Under the pieces are notes generated by a model. It searched no databases. It was not told the origin of the DNA and saw only the letters and a program-made list of their open reading frames with translations. Positions 35,472 through 46,436 of a DNA stretch of 64,000 nucleotides are shown in pieces. Origin of the DNA: Enterobacter cancerogenus (lineage in GTDB: Bacteria > Pseudomonadota > Gammaproteobacteria > Enterobacterales > Enterobacteriaceae). Every line of letters starts with the position of its first letter. The first letter of the stretch is position 1. The translations under genes were made by a program, and so were the position numbers. Location of the stretch: positions 1,116,001 to 1,180,000 of the forward strand of contig NZ_CP077290.1 in NCBI RefSeq assembly GCF_019047785.1. The letters run 5' to 3'.

Positions 35472-36359
35472 ATGCCTGCTTTATCCCGTACGTCGTCGGT
35501 CTGGATGCCGGTTGCCGTCATACTCATCGCCATGATGTCCATCCAGAGTGGTGCATCGCTGGCGAAATCTCTTTTCCCCATCGTGGGGGCACCCGGCGTC
35601 ACGGCGCTTCGAATCGCGTTAGGCACCCTGATCCTCGTGGTCATCTTCAAACCCTGGCGACTGCGGTTTAAAAAAGAGCAGCGTTTGCCTCTGCTTTATT
35701 ATGGACTGTCTTTGGGCGCGATGAACTATATGTTCTACCTCTCAATACAAACCATCCCGCTTGGCATTGCCGTTGCACTGGAATTTACCGGCCCGCTGGC
35801 CGTTGCCCTCTTCTCTTCCCGCCGTCCGGTTGACTTTATCTGGGTGGTGCTGGCGGTGCTGGGATTATGGTTCCTGCTGCCGCTGGGTCAGAGTGTTTCG
35901 CAGATCGACCTGACCGGTGCCGCGCTGGCGCTGGGCGCGGGAGCCTGCTGGGCGATCTATATTCTTTCTGGTCAGCGCGCCGGGGAGGAACACGGTCCGG
36001 CCACCGTGGCGCTGGGTTCGCTGATTGCGGCAATCATTTTTGTGCCGCTCGGCATGGCGCAAGCCACGGAATCAATATGGCAGTGGTCGGTCATGCCGAT
36101 CGGTCTGGCCGTCGCCATTCTCTCGACCGCACTCCCCTACTCGCTGGAGATGATTGCCCTGACGCGCTTGCCTACGCGTATCTTCGGCACGCTGATGAGC
36201 ATGGAGCCTGCCCTGGCGGCGATCTCCGGGATGATTTTCCTCGGGGAAACCCTGACCTTCACGCAGACGCTGGCGTTGTGCTCAATCATCGCGGCCTCAA
36301 TGGGGTCCACGCTGACGATGCGCCGGGAGCCGAAGGTTGAAAAGCTCGATATAAACTGA
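35472..36359 (+). CDS. rhtA: Threonine/homoserine exporter RhtA (EamA family)
   Basis: 295 aa from ATG 35472 with AGGAG six bases upstream; same length as E. coli RhtA. Ten hydrophobic segments form two EamA repeats; GAPGVTALRIALGTL and STALPYSLEMIALTRLPTR are typical. It exports threonine, homoserine and some other amino acids and analogues across the inner membrane. Divergent from ompX, as in E. coli. A 13-bp-stem hairpin follows the stop codon. Confidence 0.95.
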   Translation: MPALSRTSSVWMPVAVILIAMMSIQSGASLAKSLFPIVGAPGVTALRIALGTLILVVIFKPWRLRFKKEQRLPLLYYGLSLGAMNYMFYLSIQTIPLGIAVALEFTGPLAVALFSSRRPVDFIWVVLAVLGLWFLLPLGQSVSQIDLTGAALALGAGACWAIYILSGQRAGEEHGPATVALGSLIAAIIFVPLGMAQATESIWQWSVMPIGLAVAILSTALPYSLEMIALTRLPTRIFGTLMSMEPALAAISGMIFLGETLTFTQTLALCSIIAASMGSTLTMRREPKVEKLDIN

Positions 36360-36366
36360 TTGCTTT

Positions 36367-36396
36367 ATTCTGCATGGCTGCATAGCCATGCAGAAT
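36367..36396 (+). terminator. Hairpin after rhtA
   Basis: Perfect 13-bp stem ATTCTGCATGGCT / AGCCATGCAGAAT with a GCAT loop, directly after the rhtA stop. No long T-run follows. Confidence 0.6.
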
Positions 36397-37163
<767 letters not shown>

Positions 37164-37183
37164 TCCATACGAAGTTCCAATCA

Positions 37184-37207
37184 AACCCTCGCCCCGGCGG
37201 GGGTTTT
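37184..37207 (+). terminator. Terminator of dps
   Basis: CCCTCGCC (37186-37193) pairs with GGCGGGGG (37196-37203, one T-G pair) and TTTT follows. Confidence 0.75.
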
Positions 37208-37352
37208 GCACGTTTATGGTGCGTCACTTTTTCTAAACCACCTGCAAAAGTGAATAAAATGTAATAATCACCTCACACAACGGTTAATGGAAGATTGTTT
37301 TTTGGTCTGAAATTGCGCTAAATATCATCCCGTCAGTTAACCAAAACGAAGC

Positions 37353-37381
37353 GCACCAAAACGGTGCTCCATCTTGGTGCA
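37353..37381. promoter_or_regulatory. Two overlapping NtrC (GlnG) enhancer sites
   Basis: GCACCAAAACGGTGC (37353-37367) is a perfect-armed dyad matching the TGCACCA...TGGTGCA NtrC consensus. A second site TGCTCCATCTTGGTGCA (37365-37381) overlaps it by three bases. They lie about 75-100 bp upstream of the sigma-54 promoter of glnH, the normal enhancer position. Confidence 0.8.
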
Positions 37382-37451
37382 AAACAAGCGCGTTGCCACG
37401 AATAGCGTGCAGCGCGTGTCTTCATCCCCTATGCAAAACAACAACTTGTAA

Positions 37452-38267
<816 letters not shown>

Positions 38268-38290
38268 TTTCACCTGAAATCAGGTTTGTA

Positions 38291-38319
38291 CGCCCGGTGG
38301 CGCTAACGCCTACCGGGCC
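38291..38319. repeat. REP hairpin between glnH and glnP
   Basis: GCCCGGTGGCGCTAACGCCTACCGGGC-type hairpin in the 99-bp glnH-glnP gap (core arms GCCCGGT/ACCGGGC). In E. coli transport operons such elements raise the amount of binding-protein mRNA over that of the membrane genes. Confidence 0.75.
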
Positions 38320-38366
38320 TACGTTTTTCGTTTTTTGTTTTTCACCACGGTATACAGGAATACATC

Positions 38367-39026
38367 ATGCAGTTTGACTGGAGCGCCATCTGGCCTGCCA
38401 TTCCTCTCTTGCTTGAAGGCGCCAAAATGACCCTGTGGATTTCGGTCCTCGGTCTGGTTGGCGGGTTGATTATCGGCCTTGTTGCCGGTTTCGCCCGCAC
38501 CTACGGCGGCTGGATTGCTAACCACATCGCGCTGGTTTTCATCGAAGTGATCCGCGGCACGCCAATTGTCGTGCAGGTTATGTTCATTTACTTCGCCCTG
38601 CCCATGGCTTTCAACGACCTGCGCATTGACCCGTTCAGCGCCGCCGTTGTCACCATTATGATCAACTCCGGTGCCTACATTGCGGAAATTACCCGCGGCG
38701 CGGTGCTGTCGATCCATAAGGGCTTCAGCGAAGCAGGTCTGGCGCTGGGGCTTTCCCGTCGCGAAACCATTCGTCACGTTATCCTGCCACTGGCGCTGCG
38801 CCGCATGCTGCCGCCGCTGGGTAACCAGTGGATCATCAGCATTAAAGATACGTCGCTGTTTATTGTTATCGGGGTAGCCGAACTGACCCGTCAGGGCCAG
38901 GAGATTATCGCGGGCAACTTCCGTGCGCTGGAAATCTGGAGTGCGGTAGCCGTCGTCTACCTGATCATCACCCTGGTTCTGAGCTTTGTTCTGCGTCGTC
39001 TTGAAAGAAGGATGAAAATCCTGTGA
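38367..39026 (+). CDS. glnP: Glutamine ABC transporter permease GlnP
   Basis: 219 aa HisMQ-family permease with five predicted membrane helices. The EAA-like loop ([23 protein letters not shown]) is at about residues 118-140. It forms the homodimeric channel of the glutamine importer. It overlaps glnQ by GTGA. Confidence 0.97.
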   Translation: MQFDWSAIWPAIPLLLEGAKMTLWISVLGLVGGLIIGLVAGFARTYGGWIANHIALVFIEVIRGTPIVVQVMFIYFALPMAFNDLRIDPFSAAVVTIMINSGAYIAEITRGAVLSIHKGFSEAGLALGLSRRETIRHVILPLALRRMLPPLGNQWIISIKDTSLFIVIGVAELTRQGQEIIAGNFRALEIWSAVAVVYLIITLVLSFVLRRLERRMKIL

Positions 39027-39745
39027 TTGAATTTAAAAACGTTTCCAAGCACTTTGGCCCGACGAAGGTGCTGCACAATATTGACCTCAACATTCAACAG
39101 GGTGAAGTGGTGGTCATTATCGGGCCGTCCGGTTCCGGTAAATCAACCCTGCTGCGCTGCATCAACAAGCTGGAAGAGATCACCAGCGGCGATCTGGTTG
39201 TCGATGGCCTGAAGGTCAACGATCCGAAGGTTGACGAGCGACTGATCCGCCAGGAAGCCGGGATGGTGTTCCAGCAGTTCTACCTGTTCCCGCACCTCAC
39301 GGCGCTGGAAAACGTGATGTTTGGCCCCCTGCGCGTGCGCGGTGCCAATAAAGCGGCAGCCGAAGCGCTGGCAAAAGATCTGCTCGCCAAAGTGGGACTC
39401 GCCGAGCGGGCGCATCACTACCCGTCCGAGCTGTCCGGTGGTCAACAGCAGCGCGTGGCGATTGCCCGCGCGCTGGCGGTTAAACCCAAGATGATGCTGT
39501 TCGATGAGCCGACATCTGCGCTTGACCCCGAGCTGCGTCACGAAGTGCTGAAAGTCATGCAGGACCTGGCCGAAGAAGGGATGACGATGGTGATCGTGAC
39601 CCACGAAATCGGCTTCGCGGAGAAAGTGGCGTCTCGCCTGATCTTCATCGATAAAGGCCGCATTGCCGAAGACGGCAACCCGCAGGAGCTGATTGCCAAC
39701 CCGCCAAGCCAGCGCCTGCAGGAATTCCTGCAGCACGTCTCCTGA
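39023..39745 (+). CDS. glnQ: Glutamine ABC transporter ATPase GlnQ
   Basis: 240 aa, GTG start overlapping the glnP stop. Walker [10 protein letters not shown] (~32-40), Q-loop, signature LSGGQQQR, Walker [12 protein letters not shown] and H-loop VTHE are all intact. It powers glutamine import with GlnHP. Ends the operon before a strong terminator. Confidence 0.97.
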   Translation: MIEFKNVSKHFGPTKVLHNIDLNIQQGEVVVIIGPSGSGKSTLLRCINKLEEITSGDLVVDGLKVNDPKVDERLIRQEAGMVFQQFYLFPHLTALENVMFGPLRVRGANKAAAEALAKDLLAKVGLAERAHHYPSELSGGQQQRVAIARALAVKPKMMLFDEPTSALDPELRHEVLKVMQDLAEEGMTMVIVTHEIGFAEKVASRLIFIDKGRIAEDGNPQELIANPPSQRLQEFLQHVS

Positions 39746-39768
39746 AGACGGCTGGCCGTTAAACATCA

Positions 39769-39792
39769 AGCCGGGCATGCCCGGCTTTTTTA
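39769..39792 (+). terminator. Terminator of glnHPQ
   Basis: AGCCGGGC / GCCCGGCT hairpin followed by TTTTTT. Confidence 0.9.
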
Positions 39793-39875
39793 CGCCAGAT
39801 TGTTCCCAAAAATCCCCCCCGGTTCCCCGCACTCTATACTTATCATTTTGCTGGACATTTTCGCCGGAGGACGCC

Positions 39876-42092
39876 GTGCCGTGGATCCTGTTGCTGTTGA
39901 TTAGCCTTTTTAGTGCTCCCTCGCTTGCCGTTGCGATACCAGGTGTAACAACCGGAACCGCCGCTACACAGCAAAATACGCCCCCACCGGAACCGGACGC
40001 CGAACAGAAGAAAGCCGCCTACAGCGCGCTGGCCGACGTGCTTGAAAATGATGCGTCCCGGCAGGAATTAATAGGTCAACTGCGTAAAGTCGCGGCAACG
40101 CCACCGCAGGAAGATGTCCCGGCGATCGCCCCGCCCGATGAGAAAGAACAAAAAACGGTGCTGGAGAATGTCACCGACGTCAGCCGCCACTACGGCGATG
40201 CCCTGGCTTCACGTTTTGCCCAGCTCTACCGCAACCTGATTGGTTCTCCCCATAAGCCGTTCAATCCCCAAACCTTCTCTGCCGCCGCCACGCAATTTCT
40301 CATCCTGGCAGGCACGGTATTCATTTTTTACTCGCTGGTGCGCCTGTGCGCCTGGCCGCTGTATCGCAAGATGGGCCAATGGGGACGTAAAAAGAACCGC
40401 GAGAAAAGCAGCTGGCTACATTTGCCGGCGATGATCGCCCTGGCGTTTATCATCGACTTACTGCTGCTGGCGCTGACCCTGTCTATCGGCCAGGTGCTTG
40501 CCGATCGTCTCAATACGGGCAATAAAACCATCGCCTTTCAGCAGGCGCTTTTCCTTAACGCCTTCGCTCTGATCGAATTTTTCAAAGCGCTGCTGCGTTT
40601 ACTCTTCTGCCCACACGTCCCGGAGCTGCGCCCCTTTTCGATTCAGGAACGCACCGCAAAATACTGGGCCTTACGTCTGAGCGTGCTCAGCGGCCTGATT
40701 GGCTACGGTCTGCTGGTCGCCGTGCCGATTATCTCCAACCAGGTGAACGTGCAGTTCGGCGCGCTGGCGAACGTGCTGATCATGATCTGCATCACCGTCT
40801 GGGCCTTGTACCTTATCTTTCACAATAAAAAAGCCATTACCGAGAGTCTGCTGCATCTGGCCGACCGCTCCCTCTCCTTCTTCAGCCTGTTTATTCGCGC
40901 CTTCGCGCTGGTCTGGCACTGGCTGGCAAGCGCGTACTTTATTGTGCTGTGCTTCTTCTCGCTGTTTGATCCGGGTAATAGCCTGAAATTTATGATGGGG
41001 GCGACGTTCAAAAGCCTGGCAATTATCGGCATCGCGGCGTTTGTCTCGGGCCTGCTGTCGCGCTGGATCTCGAAAACCATCACCCTCTCCCCGCACGTTC
41101 AGCGCAACTATCCGGAGCTGCAAAAACGGGTTAACGGCTGGATGTCGGTATCCCTGAAGGTGGCGCGCATTCTGACGGTGTGCGTCGCCATTATGTTGCT
41201 CCTGAACGCCTGGGGGTTGTTCGATTTCTGGAACTGGCTGCACAACGGCGCGGGGGAAAAGACCGTCGATATTCTGATCCGCATTGCGCTGATTCTGTTC
41301 TTCTCTGCCGTAGGCTGGACGCTGCTGGCGAGCCTGATCGAAAACCGTCTGGTTTCGGATATTCACGGCAGGCCCTTGCCAAGCGCCCGCGCCCGCACGC
41401 TGCTGACCCTGTTTCGCAACGCGCTGGCGGTGATTATCAGTACCATCACCATCATGATCGTGCTCTCTGAAATCGGCGTGAATATCGCACCGCTGCTGGC
41501 AGGTGCCGGTGCCCTGGGGCTGGCTATTTCTTTCGGCTCCCAGACGCTGGTGAAGGACATCATCACCGGTATCTTCATCCAGTTTGAGAACGGGATGAAC
41601 ACCGGCGACCTGGTGACCATCGGGCCGCTCACCGGCACGGTGGAGCGGATGTCGATTCGCTCCGTGGGCGTGCGTCAGGATACCGGCGCATACCACATCA
41701 TTCCCTGGTCCTCGATCACCACCTTCGCCAACTTCGTGCGCGGGATTGGTTCGGTCGTGGCGAATTACGATGTGGATCGCCATGAAGATGCCGATAAAGC
41801 GAAGCAGGCGCTGCAGGATGCGGTAGCGGAGTTGATGGAGATGGAGAACATTCGCGGGCTGGTGATTGGCGAGCCGTCGTTTGCGGGCATTGTCGGGCTG
41901 ACGAACACCGCCTTTACGCTACGCGTGTCGTTCACCACCCAGCCGCTGAAGCAGTGGACGGTGCGCTTCGCGCTCGACAGCATGGTGAAGAAACATTTCG
42001 ATCTGGCGGATGTGCGGATGCCGGTGCAGACGTATCAGGTCGTCTCTCCGCCTTCGGCCACACCGCTGCCGCCGCAGGAGCCGACGCTGTAG
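39876..42092 (+). CDS. ybiO: MscS-family mechanosensitive channel YbiO
   Basis: 738 aa from GTG 39876, with GGAGG five bases upstream; longer in-frame extensions run into the glnQ terminator. Signal peptide (SLAVA), a periplasmic N-terminal region (~22-150), about ten helices and the pore-lining TM3 (LAGAGALGLAISFGSQTLVKDIITGIFI) at about residues 545-570, then a cytoplasmic beta domain. Close to E. coli YbiO (741 aa). It opens under membrane tension after hypoosmotic shock. Monocistronic, ended by a REP-like hairpin. Confidence 0.95.
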   Translation: MPWILLLLISLFSAPSLAVAIPGVTTGTAATQQNTPPPEPDAEQKKAAYSALADVLENDASRQELIGQLRKVAATPPQEDVPAIAPPDEKEQKTVLENVTDVSRHYGDALASRFAQLYRNLIGSPHKPFNPQTFSAAATQFLILAGTVFIFYSLVRLCAWPLYRKMGQWGRKKNREKSSWLHLPAMIALAFIIDLLLLALTLSIGQVLADRLNTGNKTIAFQQALFLNAFALIEFFKALLRLLFCPHVPELRPFSIQERTAKYWALRLSVLSGLIGYGLLVAVPIISNQVNVQFGALANVLIMICITVWALYLIFHNKKAITESLLHLADRSLSFFSLFIRAFALVWHWLASAYFIVLCFFSLFDPGNSLKFMMGATFKSLAIIGIAAFVSGLLSRWISKTITLSPHVQRNYPELQKRVNGWMSVSLKVARILTVCVAIMLLLNAWGLFDFWNWLHNGAGEKTVDILIRIALILFFSAVGWTLLASLIENRLVSDIHGRPLPSARARTLLTLFRNALAVIISTITIMIVLSEIGVNIAPLLAGAGALGLAISFGSQTLVKDIITGIFIQFENGMNTGDLVTIGPLTGTVERMSIRSVGVRQDTGAYHIIPWSSITTFANFVRGIGSVVANYDVDRHEDADKAKQALQDAVAELMEMENIRGLVIGEPSFAGIVGLTNTAFTLRVSFTTQPLKQWTVRFALDSMVKKHFDLADVRMPVQTYQVVSPPSATPLPPQEPTL

Positions 42093-42098
42093 CCTGGT

Positions 42099-42129
42099 TG
42101 CCGGGTGGCGGCTTCGCCTTACCCGGCCT
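42099..42129. repeat. REP hairpin between ybiO and rlmF
   Basis: CCGGGT...ACCCGG arms around GGCGGCTTCGCC, in the short gap between convergent genes. Same style as the repeat at 2141-2172. Confidence 0.7.
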
Positions 42130-42139
42130 GCGGGACACA

Positions 42140-43051
42140 TTATTTGCGGCGTTTGTTATCGTCCATAAACGACCAGGCGATGAATCGGCTCTGCTTCTGC
42201 CCCTGCGCCATCTCTTTTTTGACCACTTTTACCGCGCCCGCATCGGTCAGGGCACGGTACAGCGGCGGCAGGTTGTCGCCGCGTGAGACTAACGTCGTGA
42301 ACCACTTCACCTGGCGGCCATAGGCTTTGCTCTCATCAATCATGCGCAGGATAAACGCCACTTCACCGCCTTCACACCACAGCTCCTGCTGCTGGCCGCC
42401 AAAGTTCAGCGCCGCATCTTGCGCCTGGCCCAGATTGCGACGCTTGCGCTCGCTGCCCGCACGGGCGGTTGCCGCGGAGTCATGGAACGGCGGGTTGCAC
42501 ATCGTGGCATCGTACTGTTCGTTTTTATGAATGATGCTGTTGAAAATCGACGACGCATCTTTCTGGCGACGCAGGCGAACCGCGCGGCTTAACCCCGGGT
42601 TGGCGTTGATGATGGCCTGCGCGCTTGAGAACGCCTCTGCGCCCGTTTCACTGCCGGTAAAACGCCAGCCGTATTCATGCGCGCCAATAAGCGGGTAGAT
42701 CAGATTCGCCCCGGTACCGATATCCAGAACGCTTGCCTGCGCGGGAACCACGCCGTCGCAATCGTCGGCCAGCAGATCGGCAAGGTGGTGAACGTAATCG
42801 GCACGGCCGGGTACGGGCGGGCAGAGAAAGCCTTCAGGAATGTCCCAGTGCGTCACGCCGTAGAAATGGGCCAGCAGCGCTTTGTTCAGCGCTTTTACCG
42901 CCTGCGGATCGGCAAAGTTAACCGAGGGCTCACCGGCCGGGGTCTGGACGATAAAAGTCTTTAGCTCCGGGCAGCTCTGGCACAGGGCATTCATGTCATA
43001 ACGGCTGCGGTGGCGATTACGGGGGTGCAATCCGGGCTTTTGGGAAGTCAT
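42140..43051 (-). CDS. rlmF: 23S rRNA (adenine-N6)-methyltransferase RlmF (YbiN)
   Basis: 303 aa Rossmann-fold methyltransferase. The SAM-binding motif is [12 protein letters not shown] and the N6-adenine catalytic motif is NPPF ([10 protein letters not shown]). In E. coli RlmF methylates A1618 of 23S rRNA. The C-terminus is about five residues shorter than in E. coli. Monocistronic; the promoter region is shared with divergent mcbA. Confidence 0.95.
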   Translation of the reverse strand: MTSQKPGLHPRNRHRSRYDMNALCQSCPELKTFIVQTPAGEPSVNFADPQAVKALNKALLAHFYGVTHWDIPEGFLCPPVPGRADYVHHLADLLADDCDGVVPAQASVLDIGTGANLIYPLIGAHEYGWRFTGSETGAEAFSSAQAIINANPGLSRAVRLRRQKDASSIFNSIIHKNEQYDATMCNPPFHDSAATARAGSERKRRNLGQAQDAALNFGGQQQELWCEGGEVAFILRMIDESKAYGRQVKWFTTLVSRGDNLPPLYRALTDAGAVKVVKKEMAQGQKQSRFIAWSFMDDNKRRK

Positions 43052-43294
43052 GGCGTTCTCCTTTAAACAGCGGCGTAAGATACCCTTTGCTGACCCAACG
43101 GTAAATATTTCTGTGAGGCGAACAAAAAATAGACAAAAATCAACGGCGTGTATGTCTATGATCTGTCAGCGTTTTGTCAATTAACATCGTTCAAAAAATA
43201 AGCAGATCATCATCAAATTTTTGCGCTAAATCACACTCTCAGGGCATCTAAACTTAACTGGAATCACCCGTTGTTTCTCCCGGAGGATGTGATT

Positions 43295-43561
43295 ATGAAA
43301 AAATACTTGTCCCTCGCTGTCATCGCCGGAGCACTCGCGACCGCCTCATTTTCTGCCTGGTCTGTAGAGCCTCTCACCCCCAGCAACGACACCAGCCAGC
43401 TGCGCCCTGCCGGTACTGTCTCCGTCAGCCGCGCAAGCAACCTTGACGATCTTCAGAGCAAGCTGGCTGAAAAAGCCCGTGAAGAAGGTGCGAAAGGTTT
43501 TGTGGTGAACGCCGCCGGTGGCGATAACCATATGTACGGCACAGCCACTATCTATAAATAA
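43295..43561 (+). CDS. mcbA: McbA (YbiM), small periplasmic YhcN/BhsA-family protein
   Basis: 88 aa from ATG 43295, GGAGG upstream. Signal peptide of ~24 residues, then one DUF1471 domain (SNLDDLQSKLAEKAREEGAKGF, ending GTATIYK). In E. coli McbA is induced by the YncC/McbR system and prevents mucoid biofilm overproduction. It follows rlmF as in E. coli, where fiu and ybiX would come next; here ybiI follows directly. Confidence 0.92.
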   Translation: MKKYLSLAVIAGALATASFSAWSVEPLTPSNDTSQLRPAGTVSVSRASNLDDLQSKLAEKAREEGAKGFVVNAAGGDNHMYGTATIYK

Positions 43562-43572
43562 CGTTCCCCCCG

Positions 43573-43599
43573 ACTGCATCTGGGCAACAGATGCAGTTT
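43573..43599 (+). terminator. Terminator of mcbA
   Basis: Perfect 10-bp stem ACTGCATCTG (43573-43582) / CAGATGCAGT (43588-43597) with a GGCAA loop and a short T tail. Confidence 0.75.
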
Positions 43600-43695
43600 C
43601 ACCCTACCGCGCCTTGTACGTTCACCTTTTAACCCCATATCGATCCTATACTTTATATAAACACCACTTATATAAACACGACACTGGAGGATGCC

Positions 43696-43962
43696 ATGGC
43701 TTCCGGCTGGGCAAATGACGACGCAGTAAACGAACAGATCAACAGTACCATTGAAGATGCTGTTGCCCGCGCTCGCGGTGAAATTCCGCGCGGTGAGAGT
43801 TTGTATGAATGTGAAGAGTGCGGCGATCCCATTCCCGAGGCGCGGCGAAAAGCCATCCCCGGCGTGCGGTTATGCATCACCTGCCAGCAGGATAAAGATT
43901 CGCATAATACCTCACACGCAGGATATAATCGCAGAGGATCGAAAGACAGCCAGTTACGTTGA
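43696..43962 (+). CDS. ybiI: DksA/TraR-family zinc-finger protein YbiI
   Basis: 88 aa, same length as E. coli YbiI. The four-cysteine zinc finger CEECGDPIP...CITC spans about residues 39-63. The N-terminal helix is too short for the long DksA coiled coil, as in TraR-like proteins. Its function is unknown; relatives bind the RNA polymerase secondary channel. It lies between two DUF1471 genes, mcbA and ybiJ. Confidence 0.93.
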   Translation: MASGWANDDAVNEQINSTIEDAVARARGEIPRGESLYECEECGDPIPEARRKAIPGVRLCITCQQDKDSHNTSHAGYNRRGSKDSQLR

Positions 43963-44247
43963 CCTGGCTTTACGCAAATTCACGACGAAAGCGGTTTCCT
44001 TTACGCTCACGCTTTTCAGCGAACCGCGTAGCAAATCGTGCCCTTCACGCGACTTCTGTAAAGCGCAGCGGCAAGAAACGTAAATCGCTTCGCTGAATTT
44101 ATTACTATTCAATATGTTATTTGTCATTCAATTTTTTTGAGCAACCACGTCAATTCTCTTCGATTTTATCCTCCGCAAAAAACCGTGATACTTATCACAT
44201 CGACGGAACATCGTCCCCTTAACAGAATCATCTGCGAGAGAATAATC

Positions 44248-44508
44248 ATGAAAACCATCAAATATGCTGTTGCCGCTGTTGCCCTTTCCGCTCTGTCCTT
44301 TGGCGCTTTCGCCGCAGAGCCTGTCTCCGCCACTCAGGCGCAGAACATGAACAAAATCGGTGTGGTCAGTGCTGAAGGCGCTACCACGCTGGACGGCCTG
44401 GAAGCAAAACTGGCTGAGAAAGCAGCGGCTGCCGGCGCAAGTGGATACACCATCACCTCCGCGAACAACAATAACAAGTTAAGCGGTACCGCGGTTATCT
44501 ACAAATAA
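44248..44508 (+). CDS. ybiJ: YbiJ, small periplasmic DUF1471 (YhcN-family) protein
   Basis: 86 aa from ATG 44248 (GCGAGAG upstream). Signal peptide ends AFAA (~residue 23), followed by one DUF1471 domain (ATTLDGLEAKLAEKAAAAGASGYTI, ending GTAVIYK). Paralogue of McbA encoded 750 bp upstream. Relatives respond to stress and affect the cell surface and biofilm. The 285 bp before it hold no recognised gene. Confidence 0.92.
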   Translation: MKTIKYAVAAVALSALSFGAFAAEPVSATQAQNMNKIGVVSAEGATTLDGLEAKLAEKAAAAGASGYTITSANNNNKLSGTAVIYK

Positions 44509-44593
44509 GCGAACGCATTATGCTCCACCCTCACCTTACCCTCTGGTGAGATGCTCCAACCCTCATTGACCCTGTTGTTGTTACCCTTTGTTT

Positions 44594-44623
44594 GCCCGTC
44601 CGCCACTGGACGGGCTTTTTTTT
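44594..44623. terminator. Terminator between ybiJ and ybiB
   Basis: GCCCGTCC (44594-44601) / GGACGGGC (44608-44615) followed by eight T residues. It lies between convergent genes. Confidence 0.9.
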
Positions 44624-44625
44624 GC

Positions 44626-45588
44626 CTAAAACGCCTGCGCCACGCGCTCAAGCCCTGCGTCCAGCGTCGCCACCTCACCCGTCGCCAGCAGACAACACGC
44701 CATCTGCAGCATTATCGCGCGCGGTACGGGGACATTGCCTGCCAGACACTGTTCAATCCAGCGCGCGGTAGTATGCGGATCTTTCGCCGCAGGCAGGATA
44801 ACGTCTGTGTTCTCCTCGCCGCGCTCAAGCAGCGCGCGCGTGCCCTGTGCGTCGATCAGCACCAGCTGTGGGCAGCGCTGCGGGTTGGCATACACCTCCC
44901 CTTCCGTACCGTGCATCAGTAACGCCCTGCCGCCGATCGCGTCAAAGAAGGTGCCTACGCGGGTGACATACTCCGGATGCGACACGCTGGAGAGACGCAG
45001 CGCGGCATCTTCCGCAAACGGCGTCGCCAGCTTTGCCAGGGTGTGGGCGCTGTTACGCACCCCCATTCGCCAGCGCATATCCAGCTGCTTCTCCAGCGGC
45101 GGGCAGAGCGCTTTCACCGGAATAAACACGGGCTGATGGCTGTCGAGCTTTGCCTGCGCCTGGCCGGCGTGCAGGGTCGGCTCAATCCCCAGCTGTTCAA
45201 AAATGGTCTGGGTCAGAACGCGCGTAGGATCTTCACTCACCCCGTGCACCACCACCGGAAAACCGAGCTTGTGCAGCAGGATCGCCAGCAGCGGCGTCAG
45301 GTTCGCCTGCTTGCGCGCGCCGTTATAGCTGGGAATAACAATCGGCATTGGTTTTGCCACCGGTGGCGTCAGGCGGATTGTCTGCGCCTGCATGGCGTCG
45401 TAAAAACCGCGCATTTCGGCTTCCCCTTCCCCCTTGATCCGCAGGGCAATCAGTATGCCGCCCATTTCCAGATCGGGTACTTCGCCGATCAGCATATGGC
45501 TGTAGAGCGCGCGGGCAGTTTCACGATCCAGGTCGCGAGCGTGGTTTTTCCCGCGCCCTACTTCTTTGATAATTTTGCGATAATCCAC
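44626..45588 (-). CDS. ybiB: YbiB, TrpD2-family nucleic-acid-binding protein
   Basis: 320 aa with the anthranilate phosphoribosyltransferase-like fold: an N-terminal helical domain (~1-70) and a C-terminal Rossmann-like domain. TrpD2 proteins lack the TrpD active site; E. coli YbiB binds nucleic acids through a basic groove and is in the LexA regulon as dinG-ybiB. Here a 5.4-kb fimbrial operon separates the two, so ybiB must use another promoter. No LexA box was seen at 45589-45836. Confidence 0.92.
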   Translation of the reverse strand: MDYRKIIKEVGRGKNHARDLDRETARALYSHMLIGEVPDLEMGGILIALRIKGEGEAEMRGFYDAMQAQTIRLTPPVAKPMPIVIPSYNGARKQANLTPLLAILLHKLGFPVVVHGVSEDPTRVLTQTIFEQLGIEPTLHAGQAQAKLDSHQPVFIPVKALCPPLEKQLDMRWRMGVRNSAHTLAKLATPFAEDAALRLSSVSHPEYVTRVGTFFDAIGGRALLMHGTEGEVYANPQRCPQLVLIDAQGTRALLERGEENTDVILPAAKDPHTTARWIEQCLAGNVPVPRAIMLQMACCLLATGEVATLDAGLERVAQAF

Positions 45589-45836
45589 GACATTTCTCCT
45601 TCCTGCATAGTGCTCTCACTATAGCCCTGATGAAGTCCCGCCAGATAGCCTTTTATCCCCGAAAACAGCGCCCGCGTTTTTGAACATAAAAAATAATGCA
45701 AGAAAAAGTTCAATTATTTGTGAGCTGAATACAAGAATCTTCTCCGCCCGGATTTTGTTTAAATATCGACCGAAGTTAGTGAGGAACAACGGCGGAAACT
45801 TCCAGGCAAGGTCTCCGCCCTACATCAGGATTAATT

Positions 45837-46373
45837 ATGAATAAGATTGCGTTAGGTCTCTTCGTCGCATCCGTTGTGGGCTGCTCGGCCTCCGCTTTTG
45901 CGGCAACGGACGGAGAAGGACAAATCAACTTTACGGGCGAAATCATTGATTCCGCGTGTCAGGTTGTAAATGGTTTAAGTAATCCGTTGAACGTGACCTT
46001 AGGCAAGGTCTCGAAAACGGTCTTTACCGGTGCAGGCTCCACCAGCACCGCCACGAAATTTGATATTGAGCTGAAAAACTGCCCGGAAACCGTTACCTCG
46101 GCGTCCATCAATTTTGGCGGTACGCCAGATGCGAATAACAACACGACGCTGGCGCTGACCCCGGATGCGGATGCGGCAAGCGGCGTGGCGATCCAGCTGC
46201 TCGACTCTTCTGAACAACCCGTGAGCTTATACACGCCGTCCAAAGAGTACCCTCTGGCTTCCGGAACCGCCGTTAACGATCTTGAATTTGGTGCACGTTA
46301 TATTCAAACCCAGGCAGCGGTCACCGCAGGCCCGGCAAACTCCGTCTCCACATTCACCGTTATTTATAACTGA
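45837..46373 (+). CDS. Major fimbrial subunit (FimA-like pilin)
   Basis: 178 aa. Signal peptide of ~23 residues (ASAFAA), then an Ig-like pilin fold with donor strand GQINFTGEIIDSAC. A Cys pair (near residues 41 and 80) is placed as in type 1 pilins, and the chain ends with the penultimate-Tyr beta-zipper motif (FTVIYN). First gene of a five-gene chaperone-usher operon and thus the likely main shaft subunit. The preceding 248 bp should hold the promoter; no invertible element or recombinase gene was found. Confidence 0.9.
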   Translation: MNKIALGLFVASVVGCSASAFAATDGEGQINFTGEIIDSACQVVNGLSNPLNVTLGKVSKTVFTGAGSTSTATKFDIELKNCPETVTSASINFGGTPDANNNTTLALTPDADAASGVAIQLLDSSEQPVSLYTPSKEYPLASGTAVNDLEFGARYIQTQAAVTAGPANSVSTFTVIYN

Positions 46374-46436
46374 TATCATCCTTCAAGGACTATTTTTCGT
46401 GTGATCAATAGTCCTTCCTTATTTTGAGAAACAGCT

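Noticed and set aside
39693-39875. N-terminal extension of YbiO overlapping glnQ
   Set aside because: It would read through the glnHPQ terminator; GTG 39876 has GGAGG upstream and gives a signal peptide and family length.
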